From Epiperipatus broadwayi (taxonomy: Eukaryota; Onychophora; Udeonychophora; Euonychophora; Peripatidae), in contig JAQFVV010000257.1 of NCBI GenBank assembly GCA_028023455.1, forward strand, positions 310,001 through 374,000: 64,000 nt of DNA, in the 5' to 3' direction. Position 1 is the stretch's first letter, and the number at the start of each line of letters is the position of its first letter. Positions 37,463 through 50,096 of this stretch are shown piece by piece. The notes beneath the pieces are model-generated. The model did no database searches. It had not been told where the DNA came from and worked only from the letters and a program-made list of their open reading frames with translations. A program made the position numbers and the translations under genes.

Positions 37463-39171
37463 TGTGACGACCACGTAAAGTCGTCGACACACATATATAT
37501 TTATTAATAAAATTAGAAAGTAATAAAGGTGAAATAAAGAAAAATTGAAATTCTAATGTCAAAATTACTGTGGATCTTGTAATAGTAAGAGAAGGGGAGG
37601 GGGGCTGCATAAATAAAGAAATGCGTCTCTTTCTCTCTTATAAGTCAAATGCTAGAAATTATTTTTGTTTATTGTGGGAGAGGGGAAGTGGATGCATAAA
37701 AAAAAAATGCGTTTCTTCTCTCTTTTAAAAATTATATTATAACAAATTAAAATAAATGTAAAACGTAAATGTGAAAGAAAAAAATGAATGAATTGTAAAC
37801 TTTAAATAAAATAAATGTAATATATGATATATAAAAAGAAACAATATGGCTGTAGGTGTGAAAGTCTGTTGGACAAATTAAATTCCACGGACAAAGAAAT
37901 GTTATCAATGGAAGATCTTTGCCTGATCTGTTAAATTAATTGGGACTTACATTCCAGCCACTAATTAAATAAAGAAACATAATGATAAGAATTGGTTGGA
38001 AATCTAAGTCTTAATTAAAAATTTTAAAAACAACAAACAAAGAAAGAGATTAAGAAAATGAGAATTATTATCTGGCATTGCTAGTAGAGACTTTAGAGAA
38101 GCAACAGCTAAAAGAAAATGGGAGAAGTGCGTGGCTATTGGCATTAAAGGAACTTGGGTTCGGATTCAAGCCATCTCATCACTGACTCGCAATGTAAGAT
38201 CTTTGTCTGACCTGGTAGAGGGACCGCTGCTTCTGTAGTTGTCGATTGAAACTCAACCTAAAGAATCAACCAGCAAACTGGATAAAAATAACCCCACAAA
38301 CGGAGGAAGTTAATGGAGAACCTAAGGAACCAACAAGCAAAAACTGGAATGAAATAACCCCACAATCTGAGGAAGTTAATCAAGAGCGCTCGGAAGAAAT
38401 ACCCATGGGACAATTACAACAAAGCCTAGGTAAAAGCATGCATGCATTTTCATTTGTCTACTATCCATAACTAAATATAAAATTAATGATTTGATAAAAA
38501 TGGAACTCTATCAACAGGACTTTAAGAACTTTTATATCTGATCTATTTTCATATATTTATTATAGCCATGTATTTTATAAGTGTGTGTTTATTATTATTA
38601 TTATAATGTAATTTTTTATATAAAGTGTGAATATTATTATTAAACATATTTGTCATTAAATTTCATATCCTTGCTTTATTCTCCTATCACCAAGCTATGA
38701 CAGGGGGGAAACTGTTAGTAGTGATTAAAGAGGCATACTGATTTGTTTAAGATATTCATGTGCTGCTTGTTCGTGCGAAATCCCAATTCTAAAAAATAAA
38801 TAGCAAGCGCTGGACATTCACTAAGTTTCTTTGAAATAGTTTGCTCTGTTCAGCAGCCGAGACTTCTTGGCTGGGAAAAATAATGCCAAGATAATATGTA
38901 CGTATTGCCTTGGGGTTCAGTCAAGGGTATAGATATGAAGTTAAATTTGTATCCGTATTAGCTCTCTGCTTGTATTGTAACGGCGTTGTTTAAAATAATG
39001 AATAAGATAATAAAGAATCTAAGTTGAAAACAATAAATGGATAGAAAATATAAGTTATGAAAAGAATTAAAATATAATAAATAAGGATAATGTAGAATAA
39101 AATAATCGAAATAAATATAGTTGAAGGTACAAATAATTAATCAACCGTACGAATTAACCATTTCCGTTATA
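37463..39171 (+). repeat. Element 1 right LTR (1709 bp)
   Basis: TGTGACG to CGTTATA. It is nearly identical to the left LTR apart from a block of about 50 bases missing after GGTGAAATAAA and scattered substitutions. The ATAC duplication follows. It contains the 74-codon open frame 38246-38470, which covers the doubled 65-base unit and runs into a GGTAAAAG sequence. Confidence 0.88.
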
Positions 39172-39175
39172 ATAC
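39172..39175. other. Target-site duplication, right copy (ATAC)
   Basis: Pairs with 30543-30546. Confidence 0.7.
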
Positions 39176-40328
39176 ATTATACTTGTATTCAAATATTACA
39201 GATTCAGCCAGGATTCTGCTCATTCCTCTTCTGTGTATTTAAATGGACATATTAAGGTTCTATATACAACAAGTCAGAATGACTTAAAATTCAACATGTG
39301 CATGACAACAATATTGGTAACAATAAGGACTTTGAGCATTTCATTACAAATATAGTTTTATTGCTCCATACACTGCATTTGTTTAATTTTTAAAAGTGTT
39401 TGGTTATTAGGAGACTACCTTTATTATCATCATTTAATTTTCATATTTATCTTATTTCTTAAATTTTCTATTAAATTGGTTGTCTGTTTTAAAAATGGGG
39501 AATGGTGTTTTAATCAAATGTATGGAACTTTTAATTTGCTTATTTTAAAATTACATTTTTAGCACCTCACACTTTTCTTCATTTATTTTCATCTTAAATG
39601 TATTAAATGTTTTTTTTTTCTTATTTGTTTAGCATTTATTCAAGCATCTGTTCAAATACTTTTTATCAGCATTCAGATCTTTACTTTTATACAGAATTTT
39701 TTCAATATGCTCGTGTGCACTACTGGCGTCATTATCTTTGGATAAATATAGTAATAGTTATTACATTCATTTCTTAGGCTAAAGATTATTGTATTTTTTC
39801 TTCTTGATATTGATTTTAAATTTTATTAAAAAATAATATATCCCTTTTTATGAAATATATCAATCTTTAGTGAAATTTAAAATTTTATGTGTGGGCTAAA
39901 GCTAATATAATAATCTAATCTAATTGATTATTAATAATCATTAATATGTTTAAGATGATTATGATCATTGAATGATTGGTAAAAACTATAATATTTATAA
40001 ATTAAATATTGCATTATATGACAGATGTAATAAATGATGATAAGGGCATTCAGAGAGCTTTATGGTTAGAGCCAAATGAAGAGTGCTAGTTTTATTTAAA
40101 ATGCATCTTAAATTATTTGCCTTTTTCTTCAATGTCTTTACACATTCGTTTGAAATATGAAAGGTAAAGTAATAGTTTATCATTTCACTGGGATTCAATT
40201 TTGTCAATTATTCCATTAATTTTCTATGCCTAACTTTTTAACTTTTACATTTTTTTCTTATTAAAATGATTCTTTTCAAAATATTCATTAAGTTAATCAA
40301 ATTAACCAATTAGTAATATTTTTCACTT
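39176..40328. other. AT-rich intergenic stretch
   Basis: Unique-looking flank of element 1. No gene or RNA seen. Confidence 0.5.
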
Positions 40329-40350
40329 ATATATATATATATATATATAT
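40329..40350. repeat. (TA)n microsatellite
   Basis: About 11 TA units, directly followed by the LTR-like TGTACCGGG. Confidence 0.9.
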
Positions 40351-41480
40351 TGTACCGGGTCGTACAGCAAAACCCACCTACTTATACGTATATATAAGTT
40401 TTGGCCGGTTTCAAACTCCTTCACAATACATTTATAATATTATAAAAGTTTGGTGAACGAACCGGCACGTTCGAGCAAAATGGGAGATCTTATTAATAGC
40501 TTTAACCATCAACAATGGCCCATCTCGGCTGCTAGATTCAAACCCCTACCATCCAAATACTCTATTTGTTTCGGGGTAAACCCCGGGGCACCAGCTAGTC
40601 TGAAGACTAACATATTCGGGTGGTAGGCTCATAATCCAGCGCTCGAAACAATTCCCTTAACCAGCCCAGTCCAATTTTAATCAATGATATTTATGGTTAA
40701 TAAGAGATTGATAAAAAGAATTGACCGACAGATCAAGTTTAATTTTAAAGACAATTTATTTCAATCAACATCAATTAAGTTTAAATATAATTTACTAACC
40801 AACATAAACGCATTCCAAACGTTTTACAAATCCAAATTTCACACACGCACATTTTTTTTTACATTAACATATGATAGGATATTTCATGAACAAAGCAACA
40901 TAATCTTAGACATTTAAATTAACTCTCATTCGCAAACATAATAATAAAGCATTAATAACATTTGAAACTCACGCACACACATCAATAGTTCCTTTTATGT
41001 ATGATAGAGTTCATATAATGTTATTCCTCAATATTTACGGATTACAGTGGTGACTACTACTTGTAAATAATAATAAAACAGATACCTAGGATTTTTTTTT
41101 CTTGTCGGTGGCTACTTCTGCTGCTTCTGATGGATTGTATCTAACCGGTTAGATTTTGTTTATTGAAGAGAATTTATGGTAATCCGTTGGTTTCTTCTTG
41201 GAGACAGCTGCACGTTTTGACGGAGGGTTTCTGTGTTGTTATCCAGACATTATTTCTCAGGCAGGTTTTGATGATCTTATTGGACTAAAAGGGCTGGAGC
41301 ACAAGCGTATATTTCCAAAGGCTTTTCAGCAGTGCATTTCTGTAAACTGACACAGTAAAACTAGACTGAATTTCAAACTCCAACTGAAAAAAAATGATAA
41401 AACGAAAAAAAGTCTATTTATACCTGCCAAGTGTTTTTGTTTTAATATCCTCCGGCAATACGTGTTGTCGAAATTCCTTT
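40351..41480 (-). repeat. Orphan LTR-like fragment
   Basis: Begins TGTACCGGGTCGTACAGC and then AAAACCCACC, like the outer end of the element 3 LTR (TGTACCAGACG, then AAAACCCACC). It is GC-richer than its surroundings. It also holds TTTCAAACTCC and GATTCAAACCCC, like the repeated TTCAAAC blocks at that end of element 3. A palindromic GGGGTAAACCCCGGGGC-type patch lies near 40574. The far end is not defined and I found no partner LTR, so it is a solo or truncated LTR of a related family. The right limit given is only where composition changes. Confidence 0.4.
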
Positions 41481-41943
41481 AGATTAATTATATGACGTGT
41501 TTTTCGATTGAATATTTGATTAGTAGTAGCTATTTTAAAATGTGTTGTTTTCATATCTTTAATTAGCAGTCCACCACTGTGTTTCTAAATACATTTCATT
41601 TCAATATTTATTTATTTTTTTTAATATTATTCTAACATGCATACTTTTGTTTACATTCTCACGCACTAATATAATCTATTATAATAAACTGGAATGAAAA
41701 GAGATTTTTATATTTTTTTAAACTTTTAATTTATAATAATTTTAACTTTTATGAAACTCTTAGTTTGTTTTTTTTTTTTTTTTGTTCTTTTTTATAGGAA
41801 AACTTCCTCTCCCCTCTTTAAAGTAATTAATTGTCACTTTCAAATTCTTTTTTCCGAAAGGTTTTGATAATAACTTTTATACAAAATTATTTTATATGCA
41901 TGTGCCAATTTGGCATTGGCACAATATATATATTAAACGTCCC
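41481..41943. other. AT-rich spacer
   Basis: Contains a 20-base T run near 41769. No gene seen. Confidence 0.5.
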
Positions 41944-42079
41944 ATAACTATATTCTTTCAGCCATAATTCCCCTTTAAATAAAGAAAAGCTTGAATTTTG
42001 CAGTCCATTCAAAAGGAATTTTCAAAATTCAAGGCTTTTTTTTATTTAAAGGGAGAATGTGGATGAAAGAATATAACTG
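41944..42079. mobile_element. Short hairpin element (MITE-like)
   Basis: About 58 bases at the left (ATAACTATATTCTTTCAGCC, then CCCCTTTAAATAAAGAAAAG) pair with the right side (a CTTTTTTTTATTTAAAGGG segment, then GGATGAAAGAATATAACTG), with a loop of about 20 bases. It has no ORF. It is a compact inverted-repeat element, possibly a deletion derivative. Confidence 0.65.
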
Positions 42080-42368
42080 TGTTGTTTAAAATATTTTTTA
42101 CTGATTTCAGCTAGCATTATGCATTGCTTCTATTTAATATACGCACAAATAGTGAACTAATTGGTAGAGATTGCTTAATTTTATGTTCTAAATAATATTT
42201 AATAAACAAGTAAACACAATAATATAAGGAAAATATGAATTATTCATTCATACACATTCTTACTAAATATTAGTAACATCTATAAGTGCATCATTGAGAA
42301 TAAATGTAAACAAAATGTTTAAAATTACAAACTTAATATTTTTTCTTATTAATAGTAATAATAAAGTC

Positions 42369-42476
42369 CTGGTTAATCATGATTATTAAAGTTTTAGTTA
42401 GTTCATTAAGAGTTTATGTGGTTAATCATGATTATTAAACAGTTTTAGTCAGTTCATTAAGAATTTTAAGAGTTTA
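42369..42476 (+). repeat. Two-unit direct repeat (~50 bp)
   Basis: TGGTTAATCATGATTATTAA followed by GTTTTAGT and AGTTCATTAAGA occurs twice in a row, with a two-base insertion in the second unit. Confidence 0.8.
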
Positions 42477-43420
42477 TATATATTTCAATTAGAAGTTAAT
42501 TGAATATTAAGAGCTCACATTCATTTTACCGGGAATATATTATGTAATATAGTTAGTTGTATGTGATATATATTTATACCATGACCATGGATTTTAGCTT
42601 TCTTCTGTACATTACTTTTATCCGTGATTTTCTGGGTGAAGTGTTTCTTAATCAGCATGCTAGTGTTCTTGATGTGATATTAGTTAAGGCAGCATGAATC
42701 AAGGCTTCATTTCGACAGCAGGGTAGGAAGATGGCATTGATGACCATATCTGGAGGCTTAGAAGCCCATATTGTTTGTGGCTTTACCGAAGGTGAAGGAA
42801 ACCATATGGTAAATCATTCTGTATCACTCTCTGATTGTTTTTTAAAAAATTTTACCACCAGTCAATGAATGCAACAACTTCAATAGCAGCAAGCAGCAGT
42901 ATAGTACCCCAATCACAGGAAAGAGTGAGAGAAAGAAAAGTTCTCAGTCATCTTTTGTATGTTGTTATATCTTTTTTTTCTTTTTTCTTCAGGAATTAAA
43001 TCCTGTGCAAAGATTATTTTTTTACAATTTATTTAAAATTAATTGTAAGCTGAATACATAATTTTCGTCTTTTCTAAATGTAGCACTCATTTCTGGCTGT
43101 AAAATAATATATATACTCTCTACAACCAAATGAAATGGGTAATTTACAAAAAAAAACAACAACTTTGTTTACATACAATTTATACCATATATCTACATTT
43201 TCATTTTTTTAAATTGCCTGTTGTTGATTAACATTCCGATTGGTCATTTTTATTTATTGAGAGAAGAGATATAACTTCTTTCCTCCTCTAATTATAGGAA
43301 ATTATATTGATTACATTTTTTTTTTCTTAACTCTTTTAAATCTACATTTACTTTTTTTTCTATGTGGTTAAATAAATACTATACTTTCTTATTTATTAAT
43401 GAAACATAATTTTTACTAAT
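42477..43420. other. AT-rich intergenic stretch
   Basis: A moderately GC-richer patch near 42640-42960 without an open frame. No gene assigned. Confidence 0.45.
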
Positions 43421-43424
43421 ATAT

Positions 43425-45119
43425 TGTAATGGTTTATTCCAGCGTAAACATGTATATATGTGGTATACGTTATTATGTATTTCAAACTTAAGTTTTGCTT
43501 TTTTATTTAACAAAAATTTATAATATGAACACATATATATATATGTAGTTGGTTTTGCAATGTACTCTTAATTACTTGCCCAGCATATTTATGAGCATCA
43601 ATGATGACCTCAAGTGCCAATCTTACCTATGAATAAATAAGAATTATGCTGGGAGAGGATGATTATTTATCTCTGGTAGTTAGAGCTTGTACCTCTGGCT
43701 AGCTCACTAAGGGATAGTAGTCGGTGACCGTAGGAAAGAGGTGGAGGGAACATATAAAAATGTGCATGTAGTGCATGAATGATTCGTTTGCTTTCCTACT
43801 TTTTGATTTTTAATATTATTTTAAGAAATTAACACTAACACACACAATTAAATTTATAATACTACTTAATATTTATTAATATAAAACAAATAATAAAAAC
43901 AAAACCCATAGAATCCCATAATTGGATATTGGTTTGTACCCGAATAATTAAATAACCCGCATGTAAATACATTCGCACAAGTTCATAAATGCAATACACA
44001 AAAATACAGATCATAGCTTGAAAACAATTTCAATCAGGCATTGTCTATTAAGGCATAATTTTATACAGGGTATTATTTCAACATTTTCTTCATTTACTTT
44101 AACCCTTTTACGCATTATTTAATAGGATGTGCTTTCATTCAAAATAGTTATTATCACTTTTGGTTTACCTCGTTTATCTCACCCGGGTGTAGATTATTAG
44201 CAATTGTCCACTGGCTTCATGCTGCATTGTACGATTAAAAGATTTCTTTCTTTGGTCAATTTCCATAAGGCAATCAATGGCATCCGGTGAATGCTGTTCT
44301 TTTCATAGCTTTAAGAAGGGCTTTGCTTCTACATTGACAGAGATGGTAGTATCTCCGCAGGATGGATGGCATAGCCTAGCTCGTTCTGTTCTTCTACCCC
44401 AGCCTGTTCATGATTTTTCGATTATAAACTTTTTTCTTTTTACTAACTTTTTCCTATGATCCTGCTCGTGGCAGTCACAGCTCTAGAAGACCTCTCAGTT
44501 CAGCTTTCTCGAATCTAATTAATTATACCATTGTTCTTTCTTCTTTTCATTAAACCACGTGGTTTGCGAAACGAAAGTCTTTTCAATAACTTTTCTTTTC
44601 TTTGTTTCTTTTATCTATGCTTAGGAATTTCCAATTTGCCTTGCGATCTACACTCGACCGTTCATTGTCTCTTATTTTTAACATTTTATTTTATTAATTA
44701 AAATGTCTTTGTTTCAAGATAGCGATCTGCAACTTTTCGGGTCCTTTCTTTGCAATTAATTAATTTTTTTATAATTTGTAACATTCTTTCTTTAATCGAC
44801 CATCTTGGAATATTTCTTTTTAAATTACAATAACTTTATTCCTTTTTACGAAATTATTACATTTACTTACTCGTGCAGCAATATAAACTCGCATGTAAAT
44901 AAATATCAGAGCAAAAACCATATAATCCCCTGACCCTCTTATATTTCATTCTGTTTTTTATTTACTTACTTAAATATATATGTATGCGCTCGCATACAAG
45001 ACCACAATGAAAAAGAAAAATAACAATATACTTAATATTACTTTTGATTTAATTAGATATGTATTCTCGGTAGTGTTACCCTCTGACTTAGAACAGGGTT
45101 TGAACTCAGCCCTGTTATA
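43425..45119 (-). repeat. Element 2 LTR, left copy
   Basis: 1695 bases, nearly collinear with 56138-57835. On the plus strand it starts TGTAATGGTTTATT and ends CAGCCCTGTTATA. The outer end forms an AACAGGG..CCCTGTT inverted repeat around TTTGAACTCAG. The small open frame at 44277-44459 occurs in both copies only because the LTRs are similar. Confidence 0.88.
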
Positions 45120-45133
45120 ATTCCCTCCTCTTC
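45120..45133 (-). promoter_or_regulatory. Element 2 polypurine tract
   Basis: On the minus strand GAAGAGGAGGGAAT abuts the LTR start TATAAC, a textbook position and composition. Confidence 0.7.
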
Positions 45134-45971
45134 AAAAGCCTTTAAATACCGTTTTAGTATTTAAATGGCTCTCTTCTAAAACCCCAAAATAATTCTACTT
45201 ATTCTAAAAAAAATATTTTTTTCTTGAATCGAATTGCCTTGCCTCTTTCTCCTGCAACTTTGCCAAAGAGTAAAATGATCAGCAACCCCGCGATACACAG
45301 TGAATCGGACCACCACTCACGCACACACTGCCTGCGATGCACAACATATAGCTAGCCCCATTCTGACTGTATTCACATGACCCCGAAAAAAAAACTTTTT
45401 ATTTAAAAAAAAAAAAAAAACGATTATTATTTTTTTTTTTAAAAGAAGGACTTTTCTAACTACACTCTGCTGCTTCCGAGTCTTAGGAGTGTAGATAGTT
45501 GGAATGATACCTGGTTCTTATTTTGAGCCTTCAGGTTCTGTATGGGTTGCCCTCTACCTTGCTTATTTCTGGAGTCTTACAGGTGGGACTGTATGTAATT
45601 GCCATGCTCACTTTGGAGTCTGGTTGGCTTGAATAAACAGACTTGTAGTGCCTGCATCCTATGTTAGGTCGACCATGTCAGAAATAGCAGCATCCACACA
45701 CAGCGCACAACACACAATGTGATCGATCCAGCAGCAAAACTCACCATCCACCGACATAATTACGAGACCACTCTACTAACCCTCTAAGCTTACCCGCATG
45801 AAACAAAAGATATAAAAAAAAATGCTACTTTTCTCTTCTACTTAATTTCATGTAAAATCCCTTATAATAATATTATAAATGTTAACCCACCACCTAGTAA
45901 TAATACTATAAACAAAATAAATAATAATAAAAAAAAACTTTCCAAAATCAGTGTCCATTTTCGTGGTTTGT
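45134..45971 (-). other. Element 2 post-gag non-coding region
   Basis: About 840 bases between gag and the polypurine tract without pol motifs. It includes A/T homopolymers at 45387-45440 and a GC-richer part around 45460-45780. Confidence 0.65.
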
Positions 45972-47050
45972 TTATTTGCCCTCATTTGGCGTTTGTGAAT
46001 TTGAATACTTTCCTTGACCATAATTTGGTTTGTTTGGTGGTCTCCGCTCTTCATAGTCATACTGCCATTTTGGTCAGGTACTACTATCTTCTCTTTTGGG
46101 ATCTGGTGGGTTCCGATCTGACCCCCGTTCTCTTTCCCCAAATCTGATGACTTGTGCTCCATGAGGCTCTTCTTCTCGATCCATCGGCCTGTCATAATCA
46201 TAGGCCCTCATGTCTAGTGCCTCTAGCACCTCAGCTGTTTCCTCTATCGATGCTTTTCTTATCCAAAACATAATTCGTTCCACTTTCATTGGCAGATTAT
46301 GCCTTACGATTCGTACAATGTTACTTTCACTTAAATTACCTGTGTCTAATGTCCGCAGCTTCGCCACCTGCTGATAAAAGAATTGGGAATAGCTTTCTTG
46401 GCTTCTTCCCTATATTTCTCTTGCATTACCCGATATTTGGTTAACTCTTGGTGATCCTCAGACCAAAAAATACCTTTTACTTCTTTCTGATACCCCTCGA
46501 AAGTTGTGGGATGTTGCAACATCGACTGCCACCAGCTGTGTGCGTTTTCTGTTAGATGGGTGGACACTATAGCAATTTTGCTTTCTTCATCCATTGGGTT
46601 TATACTGAAGTATCTCCTCAAGCTCTGCAGGTGCTCTATGGGAGCTTCTCCCATTTGACTGGAGAATGGCCGAATCTTTAGAAATTGGCTGACATTAGCC
46701 TGCACAGTTACATATTTTGTATTGGTTTCCCGTATGCCCACTGCATTTACTTTATCTCCCTGTTTTTCTTTCTCTTCACACTCACTCTGATTTCCTTCTA
46801 CTCTCTTTTCACTAGACTTCTCATCTTTATCTATAATTTCTTCCTCTATTGGCTCATCCTTGCTCTCTTTCATTATACACTTATCTGCTTTCCCTTCTAA
46901 TTTCTGTTCTATCTCTTGAAACCTTTTTTCAATCCTTTCCTTTAATTCCTGAAACCTCCTGTCTATTCTTTCTATGATCATTTCAATCATACTCCATTCT
47001 CTTTCCTTTTCTTCCTTCTGCTGGTCCATTTTTTTTGATCTGGTTATCAT
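45972..47050 (-). pseudogene. gag: Element 2 gag (two frames plus a stop)
   Basis: Begins at ATG 47050 with MITRSKKMD, inside a longer open frame 47086-46346. The N-terminal third is Glu/Lys-rich with a repeated RRFQELKERIEKRFQEIEQK pattern that predicts a coiled coil. Then come VSQFLKIRPFSSQMGEAPIE, HLQSLRRYFSIN, and a segment with AHSWWQSMLQHPTTFEGY, as in the capsid-like region of Ty3/gypsy Gag. A frameshift near 46367 moves to a second frame (46367-46074: VAKLRTLDTGNLSESNIVRI, then RHNLPMKVERIMFW). A TGA at 46074-46076 interrupts it, and the tail continues in frame to a stop at 45972 with an RRPPNKPNYGQGKYSNSQ segment. No CCHC and no protease follow. The shift near 46367 could be a mutation or, less likely, programmed. 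Confidence 0.8.
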
Positions 47051-47434
47051 TTGCTTTCTTTTATTCTCTTTTTGGATATTTATCACTATTTCTAATAATG
47101 ACCAATTACAACGATTTTGTATTACTATTTCATATCAGATGCACCAGACCTGCTCTCCATCCCCGAAGTACTGTGTCCTCTGTCTAATTTTTCTATCTAG
47201 CCCTTTCCACCCTATTCCTTAATCTCTTTCTTTCTATTTTTCACTGAGATGATTAATATTTTCTTGTTACTTTGCCTATCAAACAAAAATATTAACTTGT
47301 TCAAAATGAATCATCAGATTTCTAGCACTAGCAGTGTTTTATAATATGCCATTTTATGGGTAACTGTTCCACAAATATCAATCTCCTAATCACATACACA
47401 TATATATGAAACAGATCCAAAAAAAAAATTGTAT
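47051..47434 (-). other. Element 2 leader, part next to gag
   Basis: Non-coding leader upstream of gag, split from its other part (55643-56137) by element 3. No motif recognised. Confidence 0.6.
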
Positions 47435-47438
47435 GTAT
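47435..47438. other. Target-site duplication of element 3, left (GTAT)
   Basis: GTAT directly before TGTACCAG, repeated at 55639-55642 directly after CTGCTTCA. Confidence 0.75.
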
Positions 47439-50081
47439 TGTACCAGACGAAAAACCCACCACCTAAACCACAAGTCGGATTCAAACTCAGTCTGTTCAAA
47501 CTGAATTCAAACCCAACTCACCAGTTTAGATTAGTAGAAATCTAAATCAACGGCACAGTGCTATGCACCAAGAAACTAGCTCAATGGTTGGTGAGGACTA
47601 GAGACCCCTGAATTGACACTAATATCGGATAATAAATTAACTAAGATAATTTTAAATCAAATCATATATATAAGTTCGGGTTGCCAACACAGACAGCGAG
47701 CATTAACATTTAAAATAATTATTGAATAAAAGATATAGAACTAAGAAACCAAGTGTGTTTAGAAAATATTTAATAATAATTTGTTTTGTTTGAATAATGA
47801 TTATATTAATCACCTCTAGTCCTTTAACAAAGTTTATAATTATAATCAGGGTGGCGGTCCTTATTATATGCCAATGAGTATTAAGCAATATTGGAATTCT
47901 ATGTCTATGCCCCCAACAAGAAAATAAAGGCAGATAAAGGTATTCATTAGTAAAGGAAATTATTACTCTAATTTTATACGAACAAAGGTGATATTTATTT
48001 TCACATTCGCAAATCCATTCATGAAGAGCAAGATACGTATTTTAGGGCATAACTTTAAGCTTTATTTGAAAACTTATTTAATTAAATATAACGGAGAATT
48101 TGTTGGACTTTAATTAAAATCACTTCATCACAAATTACTAGCATCAGAGCGGGCTTTACTGGGACAGAGAGGTAACGGTGCTGACGAATTATGAGCTATA
48201 AAGTGAAATTGAAAGACGATGGCTAGTTGATAATCGAAGTCCTATGATGGCTTGCATCTGACAAGTCTTATGACTTTTGACTAATATGAACAGGAGAGGA
48301 AGTGCTTTCTTCCTCGATAATTTAAAATAACAGAAATATTATCACCGACCAGCCTAATGGAGCGGAAGATTGCCCTACGTCAGCAACGTTCAAGATGATG
48401 ACTTACTAGTCACAGTTGAAGAACTAAAACCCAATTATAGAATGCTCTACGTGATGACTTGATCAAATGAATTAAAGCCAAATGAGCTTTTAAGTAAAAC
48501 TATTTTAAAGTATTTGTAAATCATATTAATTATGCCCCAATCATCGTGCCCTTCCTGAATCTTAATAGAAAATAACAAAGTTGAATTAGAATATATTTAT
48601 TTGATTCCTTTATCGGCCCTTTGCAAAAAACATTTTAAGATTATGTTTGAATAAATATACATTGGTGAATACGAGAAAATAGCTGAGGCATAGATTGGAA
48701 GCGGAGCTAATAATTTATTATTAGCCAATTATAAAAATAGTAAACATGTAATAATTTCTTTCGGCTTGATGATTGATAGAACTTATAAATTTAGTTCTAA
48801 TGGGTGAGAACTACTACTAGAATTAATATATTATTTGTGTGAGGCAAATAGAACAAAGGAGCTCATCGAGTCAAAAGATTATTGGCATATAATTAAAAAT
48901 AAACGACATTAATAAAGCACACAAATATATATATAATATAATAAATGAACCCCAAGTAACAAAAGAGAAAGTTTAAAGACTAGAGGTTGAGAGAATTATG
49001 ATATAATAGCATAAATAAAAGTAAGTTTACTCAGAGATTATTACACAGAGATTATGACATTTATAGAACGAAAAGAGCTCTTAAAGGGAGTGTAAAGTAA
49101 AGTCGGAACTGGCCAGAAAGTTTAAGGTTCATTATGGAAATTATTACCCATTTCTTCCAGGCTGGATCCTTAAGTTACATGTCCAAGTTGGTAAAAAAAC
49201 GTAGGCACCATTTGATTGATTACTTGAACAGCATTTTAGTGGCTTTTAATAATTTTAGCAGCATGATTGGTCCAGAAAAGATTTAGCAGCTCCATTGAAG
49301 ATTCTCAAAGGGCTTCAGGAACCGTAGCCAAATTCCTGATGTTCTAGCTCTTCACCATAATCGAAACACTATTTGAATTCATGATTTTGAACAGCACATA
49401 ATTTACTGGCACTTTTCTGCAACAAAGATGGCTTCCTCTCCAAACTTTTCAGAGCTATATATCCTGTCCTCTGATGCCTTTAGGCTAGCGCTTCTTTCAT
49501 TATCAATGTTTTTAGATTTACTGGTTGTTTTTTAGATACATTCCTTCGATAAGGCTTTCAAACCCATTAACTTGAATTCATTTTCTAATTAGAAAATGAA
49601 TTCTTAAAATCAGAAAATGATTTTAATTAGGAAATCCTTATCTTTTTTTTTAATTAATAAAACTTTAACTGTTGTTTTTGGAAAGGGAAAATCTGAAAGC
49701 TTATCTAAAGAATGTAGCTTTTAATCAATAAAACTTTAACAAATTATTTAAAAATAAAATCAAACATTCCCGACACAGTGAAACTTTCGAACAATTATAT
49801 ATATTTAAAATTTACAAATATATATGCACAATCCATGCAGTTATAATATATAAATTCATGAGTAATTCTATCATGAATTTTAATAGAATTGATCAATTTA
49901 AATCTGAAACTAATTAATTTTAATATGCATTTATGATATAAGTTATTCTTTATGGAAATTAGCGTGGATTGAACTTATAAAGGCCCATTGCATCGGAAAT
50001 TTAAGGTTAGTACTAGGGTTTGAAGTGGGCTTATGGCTAGATGTCATGAAGCTAGGATCGAACTCAGATCCGACTGCTTCA
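47439..50081 (-). repeat. Element 3 LTR, left copy (2643 bp)
   Basis: Collinear with 53016-55638. In the first 180 bases I count about eight differences, mostly transitions. The outer end has several TTCAAACTCAG/TTCAAACCCAAC blocks. The inner end has GAACTCAGATCCGACTGCTT. It has no open frame of note despite its length. Confidence 0.9.
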
Positions 50082-50096
50082 TTTCATTTCACTTCA
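50082..50096 (-). promoter_or_regulatory. Element 3 polypurine tract
   Basis: Minus strand GAAGTGAAATGAAA, then the TGAAGCAG of the LTR. Purine-rich and correctly placed. Confidence 0.55.

Larger units (their letters stand above)
30547..39171 (+). mobile_element. LTR retrotransposon complex (element 1)
   Basis: Three LTR copies and two internal regions in one orientation: LTR 30547-32294, internal 32295-33893, truncated LTR 33894-35032, internal 35033-37462, LTR 37463-39171. The outer pair is flanked by ATAC. The LTR begins TGTGACG and ends CGTTATA, which fits an ancestral TGTGACG..CGTCACA inverted terminus with two C-to-T changes. Each internal region starts with a primer binding site and carries one gag-like reading frame. 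No protease, reverse transcriptase, RNase H or integrase motif appears anywhere, so it is non-autonomous. The layout fits a tandem double element that later lost about 1.4 kb across the middle internal-LTR junction. Confidence 0.85.

Noticed and set aside
44277-44459. 60-codon frame present in both element 2 LTRs (also 56995-57177)
   Set aside because: Conserved only as part of the LTR. It lies on the strand opposite to gag and has no motif.
46685-47222. Plus-strand hydrophobic frames
   Set aside because: Shadows of the charged minus-strand element 2 gag.
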